A DNA stretch of 64,000 nt, taken from Acidobacteriota bacterium (lineage in GTDB: Bacteria > Acidobacteriota > Vicinamibacteria > Vicinamibacterales > UBA2999). Location: positions 127,902-191,901 of the forward strand of contig VFZN01000003.1 of the NCBI GenBank assembly GCA_016871195.1. Direction: 5' to 3'. The notes under the pieces were generated by a model. That model saw only the letters and a program-made list of their open reading frames with translations, was not told the DNA's origin and did not search any database. The translations under genes and the position numbers were made by a program. Positions 42,027 through 50,421 of the stretch are shown piece by piece. Positions within the stretch are counted from its first letter, which is position 1, and every line of letters starts with the position of its first letter.

Positions 42027-42032
42027 TACGAT
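42027..42032 (+). promoter_or_regulatory. -10-like element (TACGAT) before second PQQ enzyme
   Basis: TACGAT ends 7 bases before ATG at 42040, again leaving almost no leader. Confidence 0.4.
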
Positions 42033-42039
42033 TCCCGCC

Positions 42040-44109
42040 ATGCGCATCCAGACCGGGCTCGCCACCCTGCTTGTCTCCGCGGCACTGCTTCCCGCGGTGG
42101 TGCAATCGCAGACGGCTCCCCAGCCGTCGCAGGCGCCCGCAGCGGCGCGCCCGTCGACGGCCACCGGCGAATGGCCCACCTACGGAGGCGACCTGGCCAG
42201 CACCAAGTACTCGCCCCTGTCGCAGATCAATGCTGGAAACTTCGGCGCCTTGCGCGTCGCGTGGCGCACCCGGACACCGGACGCCATGCTCAGTCTCACG
42301 CGGCCCGACGGGTCCGAGTGGACGGCCGACTCATCGCTCATCTTCGCGGAACTGAGCCGGCTCGATCCTGCGCGCTGGCGTGACAACCAGCCGCCGCTCG
42401 TGCAGAACTACAAGGCCACACCGCTGATGGTCGGGGGTCGGCTGTTTGTGAATTCTCCCTCGTCTGTGGGGGCGGCCTACGATGCACGAACCGGCGCACC
42501 GCTGTGGACGTACAACCCCAAAAGTTACGAGGCCGGCACGACGACGATGAGCCTGCGCTGGGTGCAGCGTGGTGTGGCCTACTGGCGCAACGGCGCCGAC
42601 GAACGCATCTACTGGGGCACGGGCGACGGCTATCTCGTCGCTGTCGACGCGCGGACGGGTCGGCCAATCGACGGCTTCGGTCAGGGTGGCCGGGTCGATC
42701 TGATGGAGGGGTTGCCGGGTGCCAGGCGCGGCGCACGCGACTATCTGAATGCCCTCACCTATTCGGTGCAATCGCCTCCCCTCGTGGTCGGTGACCTGGT
42801 CATCACGCCCGCCTCAATCTCGTCGCTCATCAAGGACAAGGAACAGATTCCCGGCTACATCCGCGCCTTCGACGCGCGCACCGGCGCGGTCCGCTGGACG
42901 TATCGCCCCATTCCCGGCCCGGGTGAGTTCGGCGCCGACACGTGGCGCGACGGGTCGAATGCCTACGCCGGCAAGGTCACGGTGTGGACGATGATGAGTG
43001 CCGACGAGGACCTCGGCCTGGTCTACCTGCCGACGAACACCACTGCCCCGGACTTCTACGGCGGGCATCGGCGTGGCGACAACCTGTTCGCCGAAAGTCT
43101 CATCGCCGTCGACCTCACGACGGGCCGACGGGTGTGGCACTTCCAGATGGTGCACCACGGGCTGTGGGATTACGACAACCCGGCGGCTCCTAACCTGATC
43201 GATGTCACGGTGGGCGGCCGTCAGGTGCGGGCCGTGGCGCAGGTCACCAAGCAGGGCTTTGTCTACGCGTTCGACCGGGCGACGGGCACACCCCTGTGGC
43301 CCATGGAAGAGCGTCCGGTGCCCCCGTCCGATGTCCCGGGGGAGGAGGCGGCACGCACGCAGCCTTTTCCCACGCGCCCCGCACCATTCGAAGCGCAGGG
43401 GGTGACGGTCGCCGATCTCGCCGACTTCACACCGGAGATCAGGGCCATGGCCGAAAAGGCCGTGGAAGGCTTCCGCCTCGGGCCGCTGTTCACACCACCC
43501 TCTACTGAGGGCACCCTCATGCGTCCCGGCACGACGGGCGGTGCGAACTGGTCGGGGGCCTCGGTTGATCCGGCCACCGGCCTGCTCTACATCCCGTCAC
43601 GGAACGCCTTCGCGGTCAACCGCGTGGTCCCCGCCGATCCGGCCCTGAACGGCAATCTGCTGTACATGCAGGTACCTGGGCGCTCTCCGCAGATGCCGGA
43701 CGGGCTGCCGCTGTTCAAGCCGCCGTACTCGCGCATGACCGCCATTAACATGCACACCGGTGACCACGCCTGGATGGTGCCCACCGGCGCAGGTGATCGC
43801 ATCCGCACACTGCCGCGCCTCAAGCCGCTGAACCTGCCGCCGGTCGGAGGCGACATCACCCTGGCCGGGCCGCTGCTCACCCGGACGCTGCTCATCTATC
43901 CACTGACGACCGGGGGCACAGAGGGGGGGCCTCGCCTCGTGGCCTATGACAAGGCCACCGGCGCCGAACGGGCATCGGTCGACCTGCCGGGTCCGGCCGC
44001 CGGCACGCCGATGACCTACTTGGTCGACGGGAAGCAATACATCGCTATCACGGTGCAGGGCCCGACGCCGCGCACGCTGCCGGAACTGGTGGTGTTCACC
44101 CTGCCGTAA
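42040..44109 (+). CDS. PQQ-dependent dehydrogenase, glucose-dehydrogenase-like
   Basis: A 689-residue periplasmic quinoprotein. Signal peptide ends VVQSQ; the propeller opens with WPTYGGDLASTKYSPLSQIN and the catalytic region reads HHGLWDYDNPAAP, close to the HHDLWDMDVP of membrane glucose dehydrogenases. There is no N-terminal membrane domain, so the enzyme is soluble or loosely bound, and no cytochrome domain. It likely oxidises a sugar or alcohol, passing electrons to a separate acceptor. ATG at 42040 is set by the signal peptide; a much longer open frame upstream is antisense to the neighbouring gene. Confidence 0.9.
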   Translation: MRIQTGLATLLVSAALLPAVVQSQTAPQPSQAPAAARPSTATGEWPTYGGDLASTKYSPLSQINAGNFGALRVAWRTRTPDAMLSLTRPDGSEWTADSSLIFAELSRLDPARWRDNQPPLVQNYKATPLMVGGRLFVNSPSSVGAAYDARTGAPLWTYNPKSYEAGTTTMSLRWVQRGVAYWRNGADERIYWGTGDGYLVAVDARTGRPIDGFGQGGRVDLMEGLPGARRGARDYLNALTYSVQSPPLVVGDLVITPASISSLIKDKEQIPGYIRAFDARTGAVRWTYRPIPGPGEFGADTWRDGSNAYAGKVTVWTMMSADEDLGLVYLPTNTTAPDFYGGHRRGDNLFAESLIAVDLTTGRRVWHFQMVHHGLWDYDNPAAPNLIDVTVGGRQVRAVAQVTKQGFVYAFDRATGTPLWPMEERPVPPSDVPGEEAARTQPFPTRPAPFEAQGVTVADLADFTPEIRAMAEKAVEGFRLGPLFTPPSTEGTLMRPGTTGGANWSGASVDPATGLLYIPSRNAFAVNRVVPADPALNGNLLYMQVPGRSPQMPDGLPLFKPPYSRMTAINMHTGDHAWMVPTGAGDRIRTLPRLKPLNLPPVGGDITLAGPLLTRTLLIYPLTTGGTEGGPRLVAYDKATGAERASVDLPGPAAGTPMTYLVDGKQYIAITVQGPTPRTLPELVVFTLP

Positions 44110-44135
44110 TCGGGCGCGAACGGCACCGCGGGCCC

Positions 44136-44161
44136 GCGCGTCCTTTACGCGCGTCCTTTAC
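44136..44161 (+). repeat. Tandem 13-bp duplication across the tyrA stop
   Basis: GCGCGTCCTTTAC occurs twice in a row (44136-44148, 44149-44161). The TAA stop of the minus-strand tyrA lies in the second copy. The reading frame would be unchanged with one copy. Confidence 0.7.
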
Positions 44162-45270
44162 GCGCGCTGGCTCGACTGCTGCCGCCGATCGTCCAGATAG
44201 GCACGGCCCTGTTCCATCAGCGTGGCAAACGCCGATTCGTCCCGGGCCAGCACCGCGCGCCTGACGGCTTCCACCGCCTGCGACAGCGCCTCGAGCGATT
44301 CGGCACCGTAATCATTGAGCGCCTGAATCTCGAAATACAGCTGCGGGCTTTCCTGCGCCACGCGCGAAGCCACATCCAGCTGCGAGTCGAACGTCGTGCT
44401 CGACATGCGCGCCAGTCGGGGTGCGGCTTCTCCACTGCCTGCCAGGGCCGTGAAGAACGCGATGTTCAGCGCGTGCGACAGTCCCAGCACATACGCGATG
44501 AGCCGATCATGATCATCCAGCGTCATCGTCACCTGCTCGGCCATCGTCGGGGCGAAGAGCGCCCGCGCGGTGTCGAGGGCTTCGGCGTGTCCGAGGTCAA
44601 TGAAGATCACGTGACGCCCCGAGAGCAGTTCGGTGTCAGGCCCGAACATCGGATGCACCGACGTCACGCGGCAGCCATGCGATTTCAGCGCCATCAGCCC
44701 CGATCGCAATGGGGACTTGAGCGAGCCCACATCAAACACGACGCCCGCCGGACGTCGCAGCGCCAGGGCGCGCAGAATGCCGTCAGTCGCCCCGAGCGGT
44801 GTGGCGACGATGATGAGATCGTGCGAGAGTGGTGCGTCGGCCCAGGGGCCGATATCCGTGGCGCCCGGCCGTGTGCCCGCCGGGTCACTGGTGTCGACGG
44901 CGAATCCCTGCGAGATGAGGAAGTCGGTGAACCAGCCGCCGATCTTTCCAGCGCCACCGATCACCAGCGCACGCCGGCCCGACCCGGTGCCCTGAGCGGC
45001 CACCGAGGCCTGTTCCTGGGTGGTGAGCGAGCTTCTGATGAGGAGGCGCATCAAGGCTTCGGCCACCGGGGGCGCGACGCCGCGGGCCTCGGCTTCGCGC
45101 CGCGCCCCGAGGATGACCTCGCGCTCACGGGCATAGTCTCGGGTGGGTTGACCGGTGCGCTGCTTGACCCGCGCGATGTCACGGCTCGCCTGCTGCCGCT
45201 CGGCAATGAGAGCGATGAGCTGCTGGTCGATGGCGTCAAGCTGGCGTCGGAGGTCGTCGAGCGTGCTCAT
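44158..45270 (-). CDS. tyrA: Bifunctional chorismate mutase/prephenate dehydrogenase (T-protein)
   Basis: A 370-residue fusion for tyrosine synthesis. Residues 1 to about 90 are an AroQ-type chorismate mutase (LDDLRRQLDAIDQQLIALIAERQQ, then VKQRTGQPTRDYAREREV). The rest is an NAD(P) prephenate dehydrogenase with VIGGAGKIGGWFTDFL, VFDVGSLKSPL and the prephenate-binding SVHPMFGPD. ATG at 45270 begins just before the mutase helix; a longer frame upstream runs into the divergent gene. With aroA and aroK elsewhere in the window, part of the aromatic pathway lies here. Confidence 0.93.
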   Translation of the reverse strand: MSTLDDLRRQLDAIDQQLIALIAERQQASRDIARVKQRTGQPTRDYAREREVILGARREAEARGVAPPVAEALMRLLIRSSLTTQEQASVAAQGTGSGRRALVIGGAGKIGGWFTDFLISQGFAVDTSDPAGTRPGATDIGPWADAPLSHDLIIVATPLGATDGILRALALRRPAGVVFDVGSLKSPLRSGLMALKSHGCRVTSVHPMFGPDTELLSGRHVIFIDLGHAEALDTARALFAPTMAEQVTMTLDDHDRLIAYVLGLSHALNIAFFTALAGSGEAAPRLARMSSTTFDSQLDVASRVAQESPQLYFEIQALNDYGAESLEALSQAVEAVRRAVLARDESAFATLMEQGRAYLDDRRQQSSQRA

Positions 45271-45381
45271 GGGGCTGGTAACGGAGTGACGCGCCCAGAC
45301 AGGGGCCGTCTCGCGCCGATCATACGCGGCAGGATGGTCGGTCACACCCTCGGCTAAGATTGAAGGCACCCGCCCGGGCCC

Positions 45382-46695
45382 ATGCCGACACTTCTCTCCT
45401 GGGGACGCCATCCGCAGACCCCGCAGACCCCGACGCCCTGTCACTGGCCCGATGACCTCAGTCGCGGGCTGGCGGATCTGCAGCGGCAGGGACGCACCAC
45501 ACTGGCCTACGGCGCGGGGCTGTCGTACGGAGACAGCGGACTGGCAGCGAGCGACCACGTGCTGCACACGATCGGGCTCGACCGCTTCATCGCGGCCGAC
45601 TGGCAGACAGGGCGAGTGACTGCCCAGGCCGGCGTTACCTTCGAGCAGATGCTGTCGGTGTCCATTCCCCGCGGCTGGTATCTGCCTGTGAGTCCCGGCA
45701 CAAAGTACGTCACGCTGGGCGGAGCCATTGCCAACGATGTGCATGGGAAGAACCATCACCGGCATGGCACCCTCGGCCGGCACATCGTCCGGCTGGGATT
45801 GCGGCGTTCCGATCGGGCGCCGCTGGTCTGCTCAGCCACGGATGAGACCGCACTGTTTCGGGCCACCATCGGCGGCCTCGGACTGACGGGGCTCATCGAG
45901 TGGGCCGAGGTCAAGCTCATGCCCATTCGTTCGAGCCGCATCCGCAGCGTGACGCAGCGGTTCGACACGCTCGACGAGTTCTTTGCGCTGTCAGCCACAC
46001 TCGACCTGCAGCACGAATTCTGTGTGTCGTGGATCGACTGCGGGGCGGCCGGCCGTTCACTGGGCCGCGGCGTCTACATGGCCGGCGATTTCGCAGACGA
46101 GGGCCCGCTCGAGGTCGCACACCCGCGTCGCCTGACGATGCCGGTCACACCGCCCGTGTCGCTGGTGAATCGCGCGACGGTGCGCGCCTTCAATGCGCTC
46201 TACTGGAGGCATGCCACGCGCACGCCCACCGTGCGGACCGGGAGCTATGCCCCCTTCTTCTATCCACTCGACTCGGTGCTGCAGTGGAACCGCATCTATG
46301 GACCGGCGGGGTTTCAGCAGTATCAGTGCGTGATTCCGGAAGCCTCTGCCCGCGATGGCATCGCGGCTCTGCTACGGGAAATTGCGGCCTCGGGCCTCGG
46401 CTCGCCACTCGCGGTTCTAAAGCGCTGCAGCGATTTGGCCTCGCCTGGCCTGCTGTCGTTTCCGATGGCCGGCACCACACTCGCACTCGACTTTCCACAC
46501 AGTGATCGCCTCACCCACGATCTGTTTCCCCGCCTTGACGCGGTCGTACGGAACGCCGGTGGCCGGCTGTATCCGGCCAAGGATGCCCACATGAGTGCCC
46601 GTGATTTTCAGGACAGCTATCCGGCATGGACCGCCGTCGAAGCTCTGCGCGATCCGCAGCTGCTCTCACGCTTCTGGCAGCGGGTGACGCGGTGA
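45382..46695 (+). CDS. FAD-linked oxidase, DprE1-like
   Basis: A 437-residue FAD oxidoreductase resembling DprE1, which oxidises decaprenylphosphoryl-ribose at C2. The FAD-binding half has TLAYGAGLSYGDS and the block SPGTKYVTLGGAIANDVHGKNHH. The C-terminal half ends with LLSFPMAGTTLALDFP and GGRLYPAKDAHMS, as in DprE1. The Cys that benzothiazinones attack in mycobacterial DprE1 seems to be Ala here. The stop overlaps the next gene's GTG (GTGA), an SDR in the place of DprE2, so the pair likely forms a two-step epimerase. Confidence 0.85.
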   Translation: MPTLLSWGRHPQTPQTPTPCHWPDDLSRGLADLQRQGRTTLAYGAGLSYGDSGLAASDHVLHTIGLDRFIAADWQTGRVTAQAGVTFEQMLSVSIPRGWYLPVSPGTKYVTLGGAIANDVHGKNHHRHGTLGRHIVRLGLRRSDRAPLVCSATDETALFRATIGGLGLTGLIEWAEVKLMPIRSSRIRSVTQRFDTLDEFFALSATLDLQHEFCVSWIDCGAAGRSLGRGVYMAGDFADEGPLEVAHPRRLTMPVTPPVSLVNRATVRAFNALYWRHATRTPTVRTGSYAPFFYPLDSVLQWNRIYGPAGFQQYQCVIPEASARDGIAALLREIAASGLGSPLAVLKRCSDLASPGLLSFPMAGTTLALDFPHSDRLTHDLFPRLDAVVRNAGGRLYPAKDAHMSARDFQDSYPAWTAVEALRDPQLLSRFWQRVTR

Positions 46696-47432
46696 CGCGC
46701 ATCCTCCTCGTCGGGGCCTCGTCGGCTATTGCCGCGGCCTGTGCCCGTCGGTGGGCCGCCGACGGTGCCCAGCTCATGCTGGTGGGCCGCGATGCCGACA
46801 AGCTCGAGGCCATCGCCCGTGATCTCACCGTACGCGGTGCGGCGTCGGTCTCGACGTTCGTGCTCGATGCCCTCGACACGCCGCGCCACGCGGAGATGCT
46901 GGCCGCCGCGGTGCACACGCTCGGCACGATCGACATCGCCCTCATCGCTCACGGCACGCTGCCCAACCAGCAGGCTTGTCAATTAGATGTGTCACAGACC
47001 CTGCGCGAGCTTGCCTCGAACGCGACCTCCGTCATTGCCCTGCTGACGCTGCTGGCCACGCACCTCGAGGGGCAGCAACACGGATCACTCGCAGTGATCA
47101 CCTCGGTCGCCGGTGACCGCGGGCGTCCGTCCAACTATGTGTACGGCAGTGCCAAGGCCGCGGTATCGACCTTCTGCGAAGGTCTCAGGCCGCGTCTGTT
47201 CAAGGCCGGCGTGTCACTCACCGACATCCGGCCAGGCTTTGTGAATACCCCGATGACGGCTGGCCTGCCCCTACCGGCGATGCTCGTCGCCGAGCCAGAT
47301 ACGGTCGCCACGCGGATCGTGCACGGCATCGCACGGAAGCGCGATGTGCTCTACGTGCCGGCGTTCTGGGCGATCATCCTCCTGATCGTGCGCCTGCTGC
47401 CCCGCCCGCTGTTCAAGCGACTGTCATGCTGA
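46692..47432 (+). CDS. Short-chain dehydrogenase, DprE2-like
   Basis: A 246-residue classical SDR from the GTG at 46692. It has ILLVGASSAIAAACAR for the dinucleotide site, HGTLPNQ, ITSVAGDRGRPSNYVYGSAKAAV with the catalytic Ser, Tyr and Lys, and DIRPGFVNTPMT. A hydrophobic C-terminus (FWAIILLIVRLLPRP) suggests membrane association. The upstream coupled DprE1-like gene suggests that it reduces the keto-sugar lipid intermediate, together turning a ribose to an arabinose form of a lipid-linked sugar. Confidence 0.82.
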   Translation: MTRILLVGASSAIAAACARRWAADGAQLMLVGRDADKLEAIARDLTVRGAASVSTFVLDALDTPRHAEMLAAAVHTLGTIDIALIAHGTLPNQQACQLDVSQTLRELASNATSVIALLTLLATHLEGQQHGSLAVITSVAGDRGRPSNYVYGSAKAAVSTFCEGLRPRLFKAGVSLTDIRPGFVNTPMTAGLPLPAMLVAEPDTVATRIVHGIARKRDVLYVPAFWAIILLIVRLLPRPLFKRLSC

Positions 47433-47444
47433 CGAGACCGCACG

Positions 47445-48908
47445 TCACTCGGTCGCCGCATCAGTGTCGGGCACCTCGGCATCGACTTCCATTTCCACCA
47501 GATACTCGTCGCCGATCAGCGGGGCGCCCACCATCGTGTTCGCGGGCATGATGTGACCGAAGCGCTCGCCGTGAGCGCGGGCGACAGGCTCCCACTGCTG
47601 CACGTCCTTCACAAAGACGCGCGTGCGCACGACGTCCTCGAGATGACCGCCCAGCGAGTGCAGCGCGCCTTCCACTTTGTCGATGATGCAGTGCGTCTGT
47701 GCGGCAGGGTCACTGCCACCGATGGCTCTCGCACCCAGCGTAGCGGTGGTGCCTGAGATCGCGATGCGACGGCCGACACGCACCGCCCGCGAGTACCCCG
47801 CAATCGGTTCCCACTCGGTGCCGCTCAGACACAGCGTGCGTCGGGACGAGACCGTGCGGGTGTCATACGGCGCCGGCAGGTGATCGAGATGATGGCTGAG
47901 ATCGCCTGAGGCGGTCAGATAGGGCGGTTTCCGATACTCGTCGCCGCAATCGCCCGGAATCGGATGCAGCGTCGCCTGCACTGCTGCGATGGCTGCGTGG
48001 TCGTCCGACGTGAGGGCAACGCTGAAGAGCCGGGCGGTCTCGTCAATGTGTGCACGCTCGCCAAGCCGGGCGCCGATGATGACGCCGGCGACACCGGGCT
48101 GCTCAAGGATGTAGCGACTGGCGACGTTCGCAATCGACACACCGTGACGGTCGGCCACGTCGCGCGCGACACGCAGCAACCGCTGCAGCGCGTCCCATCC
48201 ACCGGCGGTCCGCAGGAACCGCCCGTACTTCATCTGCGACCAGGTACCCGATCGCTCCCAGTCGGGTTCGGCCTGCCCGAGCCATCGGTCACTGAGCCAG
48301 CCGCCGCCCACCGTGCCATACGCCAGCAGCTTGACGTCGTGATCCGCACAGTACGGCCCAAGCCCGCGTGAGGCCCGCTGATCAAACAAGGAATATGACA
48401 CCTGATTCGAGACAATGTCGAGACCGCTGGCAATCACCATCCGCAGGTGTGCCGCGTCGACGTTGGTCAATCCGAGGTGCCTGATCAGCCCTTCGCGCTT
48501 GAGGTCCTGCAGCAGGAACAGCGTGTCAATCCAGCTGGGGTCGGCATAGTTCCATGCGTGATACTGCAGCAGGTCGATCGTGTCAACCTGCATGCGCGTC
48601 AGTGCGCGCTCAACGGCCGCACGCACCTCCGCAGCGGTGACCCTGCCCGGACTCGGTACCCACTTGGTGCAGAGCTGCACCTGCCGGGCACCGTCGAGGC
48701 GGCGATATTTCCCGGCGACAATCTCGGATGACCCATAGTGGTCGGCCATATCAAAGGTCGTCAGGCCGGCGTCCGCGTAGGGATGCATCGCGGCGGCTGC
48801 CGCATCGAGATCGAGCTGTCGGCCATCGCGTTCCTGATCGGCCATCTGCCACAGGCCGGTCAGCACACGCGAGATGGTCAATCCTTCACCGAGCCGCACA
48901 TATTCCAT
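47445..48908 (-). CDS. Aldo-keto reductase fused to a RidA-like domain
   Basis: A 487-residue fusion. Residues 1 to about 335 are an aldo-keto reductase with the catalytic tetrad Asp53, Tyr58, Lys82 and His117 (FDMADHYG, LCTKWV, LQYHAWNY). Residues from about 355 are a RidA/YjgF domain (RRIAISGTTATLG, HLEDVVRTRVFVKD, NTMVGAPLIGDEYLVEME). RidA deaminates reactive enamine/imine intermediates; AKRs reduce carbonyls with NADPH. ATG at 48908 follows the permease stop by 14 bases; a longer frame upstream is antisense-like to that gene. Confidence 0.87.
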   Translation of the reverse strand: MEYVRLGEGLTISRVLTGLWQMADQERDGRQLDLDAAAAAMHPYADAGLTTFDMADHYGSSEIVAGKYRRLDGARQVQLCTKWVPSPGRVTAAEVRAAVERALTRMQVDTIDLLQYHAWNYADPSWIDTLFLLQDLKREGLIRHLGLTNVDAAHLRMVIASGLDIVSNQVSYSLFDQRASRGLGPYCADHDVKLLAYGTVGGGWLSDRWLGQAEPDWERSGTWSQMKYGRFLRTAGGWDALQRLLRVARDVADRHGVSIANVASRYILEQPGVAGVIIGARLGERAHIDETARLFSVALTSDDHAAIAAVQATLHPIPGDCGDEYRKPPYLTASGDLSHHLDHLPAPYDTRTVSSRRTLCLSGTEWEPIAGYSRAVRVGRRIAISGTTATLGARAIGGSDPAAQTHCIIDKVEGALHSLGGHLEDVVRTRVFVKDVQQWEPVARAHGERFGHIMPANTMVGAPLIGDEYLVEMEVDAEVPDTDAATE

Positions 48909-48922
48909 GGTGATCTTCAGTT

Positions 48923-50419
48923 CTATTCGGGAGGAAGCGCGCGGAAGTGCGCGTCGAGATCGACCCCCGAGGCCTGCAGGGCCCGGACTTCGCGCCAGTA
49001 GATGAGCGTGCCGAGCGCCATCACTACCAGCCACACCGGCGTCGATCGGAAGTACCACGCCTCCACCGGCGCTGTCAGGTCCTTGACGGTGTGCACCATG
49101 AGGAAGTCCGACAGCACGACCATGCCGCCCACTGCGATGATGCGCTGGGCCCCGTGCGACGGGAACACACGCACCTCTCGCGCCAGCGCGGGGTTGCGGG
49201 TGGGCAGCCACCACACCGAGGCCGCCATCACGAGAAAGTTGACGAGCATCGAGGTCACGAGAATATCGACGCCGAGGAAGAAATCGCCGGCGAGATGACT
49301 GCCGAGCACACCCAGCGTGGCCATACCCCCGCTGGCGATGATGGCGATGTGCGGCGTGCGGAACCGCGGATGCACGGCCGCCACCTGTCGGGGAAAGATA
49401 CCGTCCTCGGCCCACGCAAACATCAGTCGGGACACGGCCAGCAGCATCGCCGGCAGGTCCTTCGCCAGGGCTACGGCGGCCGCTGACACAATCACCACCG
49501 TCCAGAAGGGCGGCAGCAGATAGCCCAGCAGCCCAGGCGCGGTCAGATCGCGTTGCTGGGCCTGCTCGGCCACATACCACCACGGCACGGCGTGATACAC
49601 CGCCGCCGTGAACAGCATGTAGAACACGCCCACCGACCCGACGGCGATACCAATGGCCAGAGGCAGATTGCGCGCCGGATTCCTGGCCTCGCCACCCGCT
49701 TGCGCGATCGAGTCGAATCCGATGAACGAGGCGAACAGCAGTGCGGCCGCAGACAGGAACGTCGAGGGCGAGCCCGTCGGCGCAGGGGCGGGCGGCAGCA
49801 TCACACCGTCGCGTGCCAGCAGTGCCGCGGCAAATTCCTCATGCGAAAACCAGAAGCCGGCGACGATGACCACGCCGCCGAGGAGGAAGGTGAGGAACAT
49901 CAGGGGCACGATCAGCCGCTCGTACAGCTTCACGCCTCGAAGGTTGATCGCCACGGCCGACCACAGCACGGCCAGGGAGATGGACAACCGGACGGGGCCG
50001 CGCTCGAGGACGGCCGCCATCTCACTCCACGCAAGCGCCACGGCGATGTCGCGCAGAAACGGCACCAGCACATACGAGACCACACCAATGGCGACGCAGA
50101 GCGAAAACCACTGCGAAAACGACGCGACAAAGCCGAGATACGCATTGAGCCCCCGGCTTGCGTACACATAGCTTCCGCCAGCTCGCGGCATGGCCGAGGC
50201 GAGCACGGCATAGGCCAGCCCGGCGAGCACGGCCGGCAGTGCCGCGAACACATAGGCCCCAAGCACGTCGCTGCCAATGCCCGGCACGTTGCGCTGGATC
50301 ATGAAGGGAATGACACTGATGCCGGCCCCCACCATCGAGCACACGCCGGTGGCGGTGAGGCCCAGCAGGCCCATCTCGCGGGCCAGTCGGGGACGGCGCT
50401 CTGCGGTCTCGTGGGCCAT
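48923..50419 (-). CDS. APC-family amino acid/polyamine permease
   Basis: A 498-residue transporter with about twelve helices. The first unwound helix reads GVCSMVGAGISVIPF, with SAMPRAGGSYVYASRGLN after helix 2 and FIGFDSIAQAGGEARNPARNLPLAI after helix 6, all APC landmarks. It probably takes up an amino acid or related amine. It lies between the DUF885 gene (2-base gap) and the AKR-RidA fusion in a single minus-strand set, which suggests uptake and processing of peptide- or amine-derived compounds. Confidence 0.9.
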   Translation of the reverse strand: MAHETAERRPRLAREMGLLGLTATGVCSMVGAGISVIPFMIQRNVPGIGSDVLGAYVFAALPAVLAGLAYAVLASAMPRAGGSYVYASRGLNAYLGFVASFSQWFSLCVAIGVVSYVLVPFLRDIAVALAWSEMAAVLERGPVRLSISLAVLWSAVAINLRGVKLYERLIVPLMFLTFLLGGVVIVAGFWFSHEEFAAALLARDGVMLPPAPAPTGSPSTFLSAAALLFASFIGFDSIAQAGGEARNPARNLPLAIGIAVGSVGVFYMLFTAAVYHAVPWWYVAEQAQQRDLTAPGLLGYLLPPFWTVVIVSAAAVALAKDLPAMLLAVSRLMFAWAEDGIFPRQVAAVHPRFRTPHIAIIASGGMATLGVLGSHLAGDFFLGVDILVTSMLVNFLVMAASVWWLPTRNPALAREVRVFPSHGAQRIIAVGGMVVLSDFLMVHTVKDLTAPVEAWYFRSTPVWLVVMALGTLIYWREVRALQASGVDLDAHFRALPPE

Positions 50420-50421
50420 GG

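Noticed and set aside
39337-42039. Very long open frame running into the glucose-dehydrogenase-like gene
   Set aside because: The first 900 codons are antisense to the PQQ alcohol dehydrogenase, Arg/His-rich and without domains. The true gene starts with a signal peptide at 42040.
48909-49583. N-terminal extension of the AKR-RidA frame
   Set aside because: It overlaps the APC permease in another frame and has no domain; the AKR begins at 48908.
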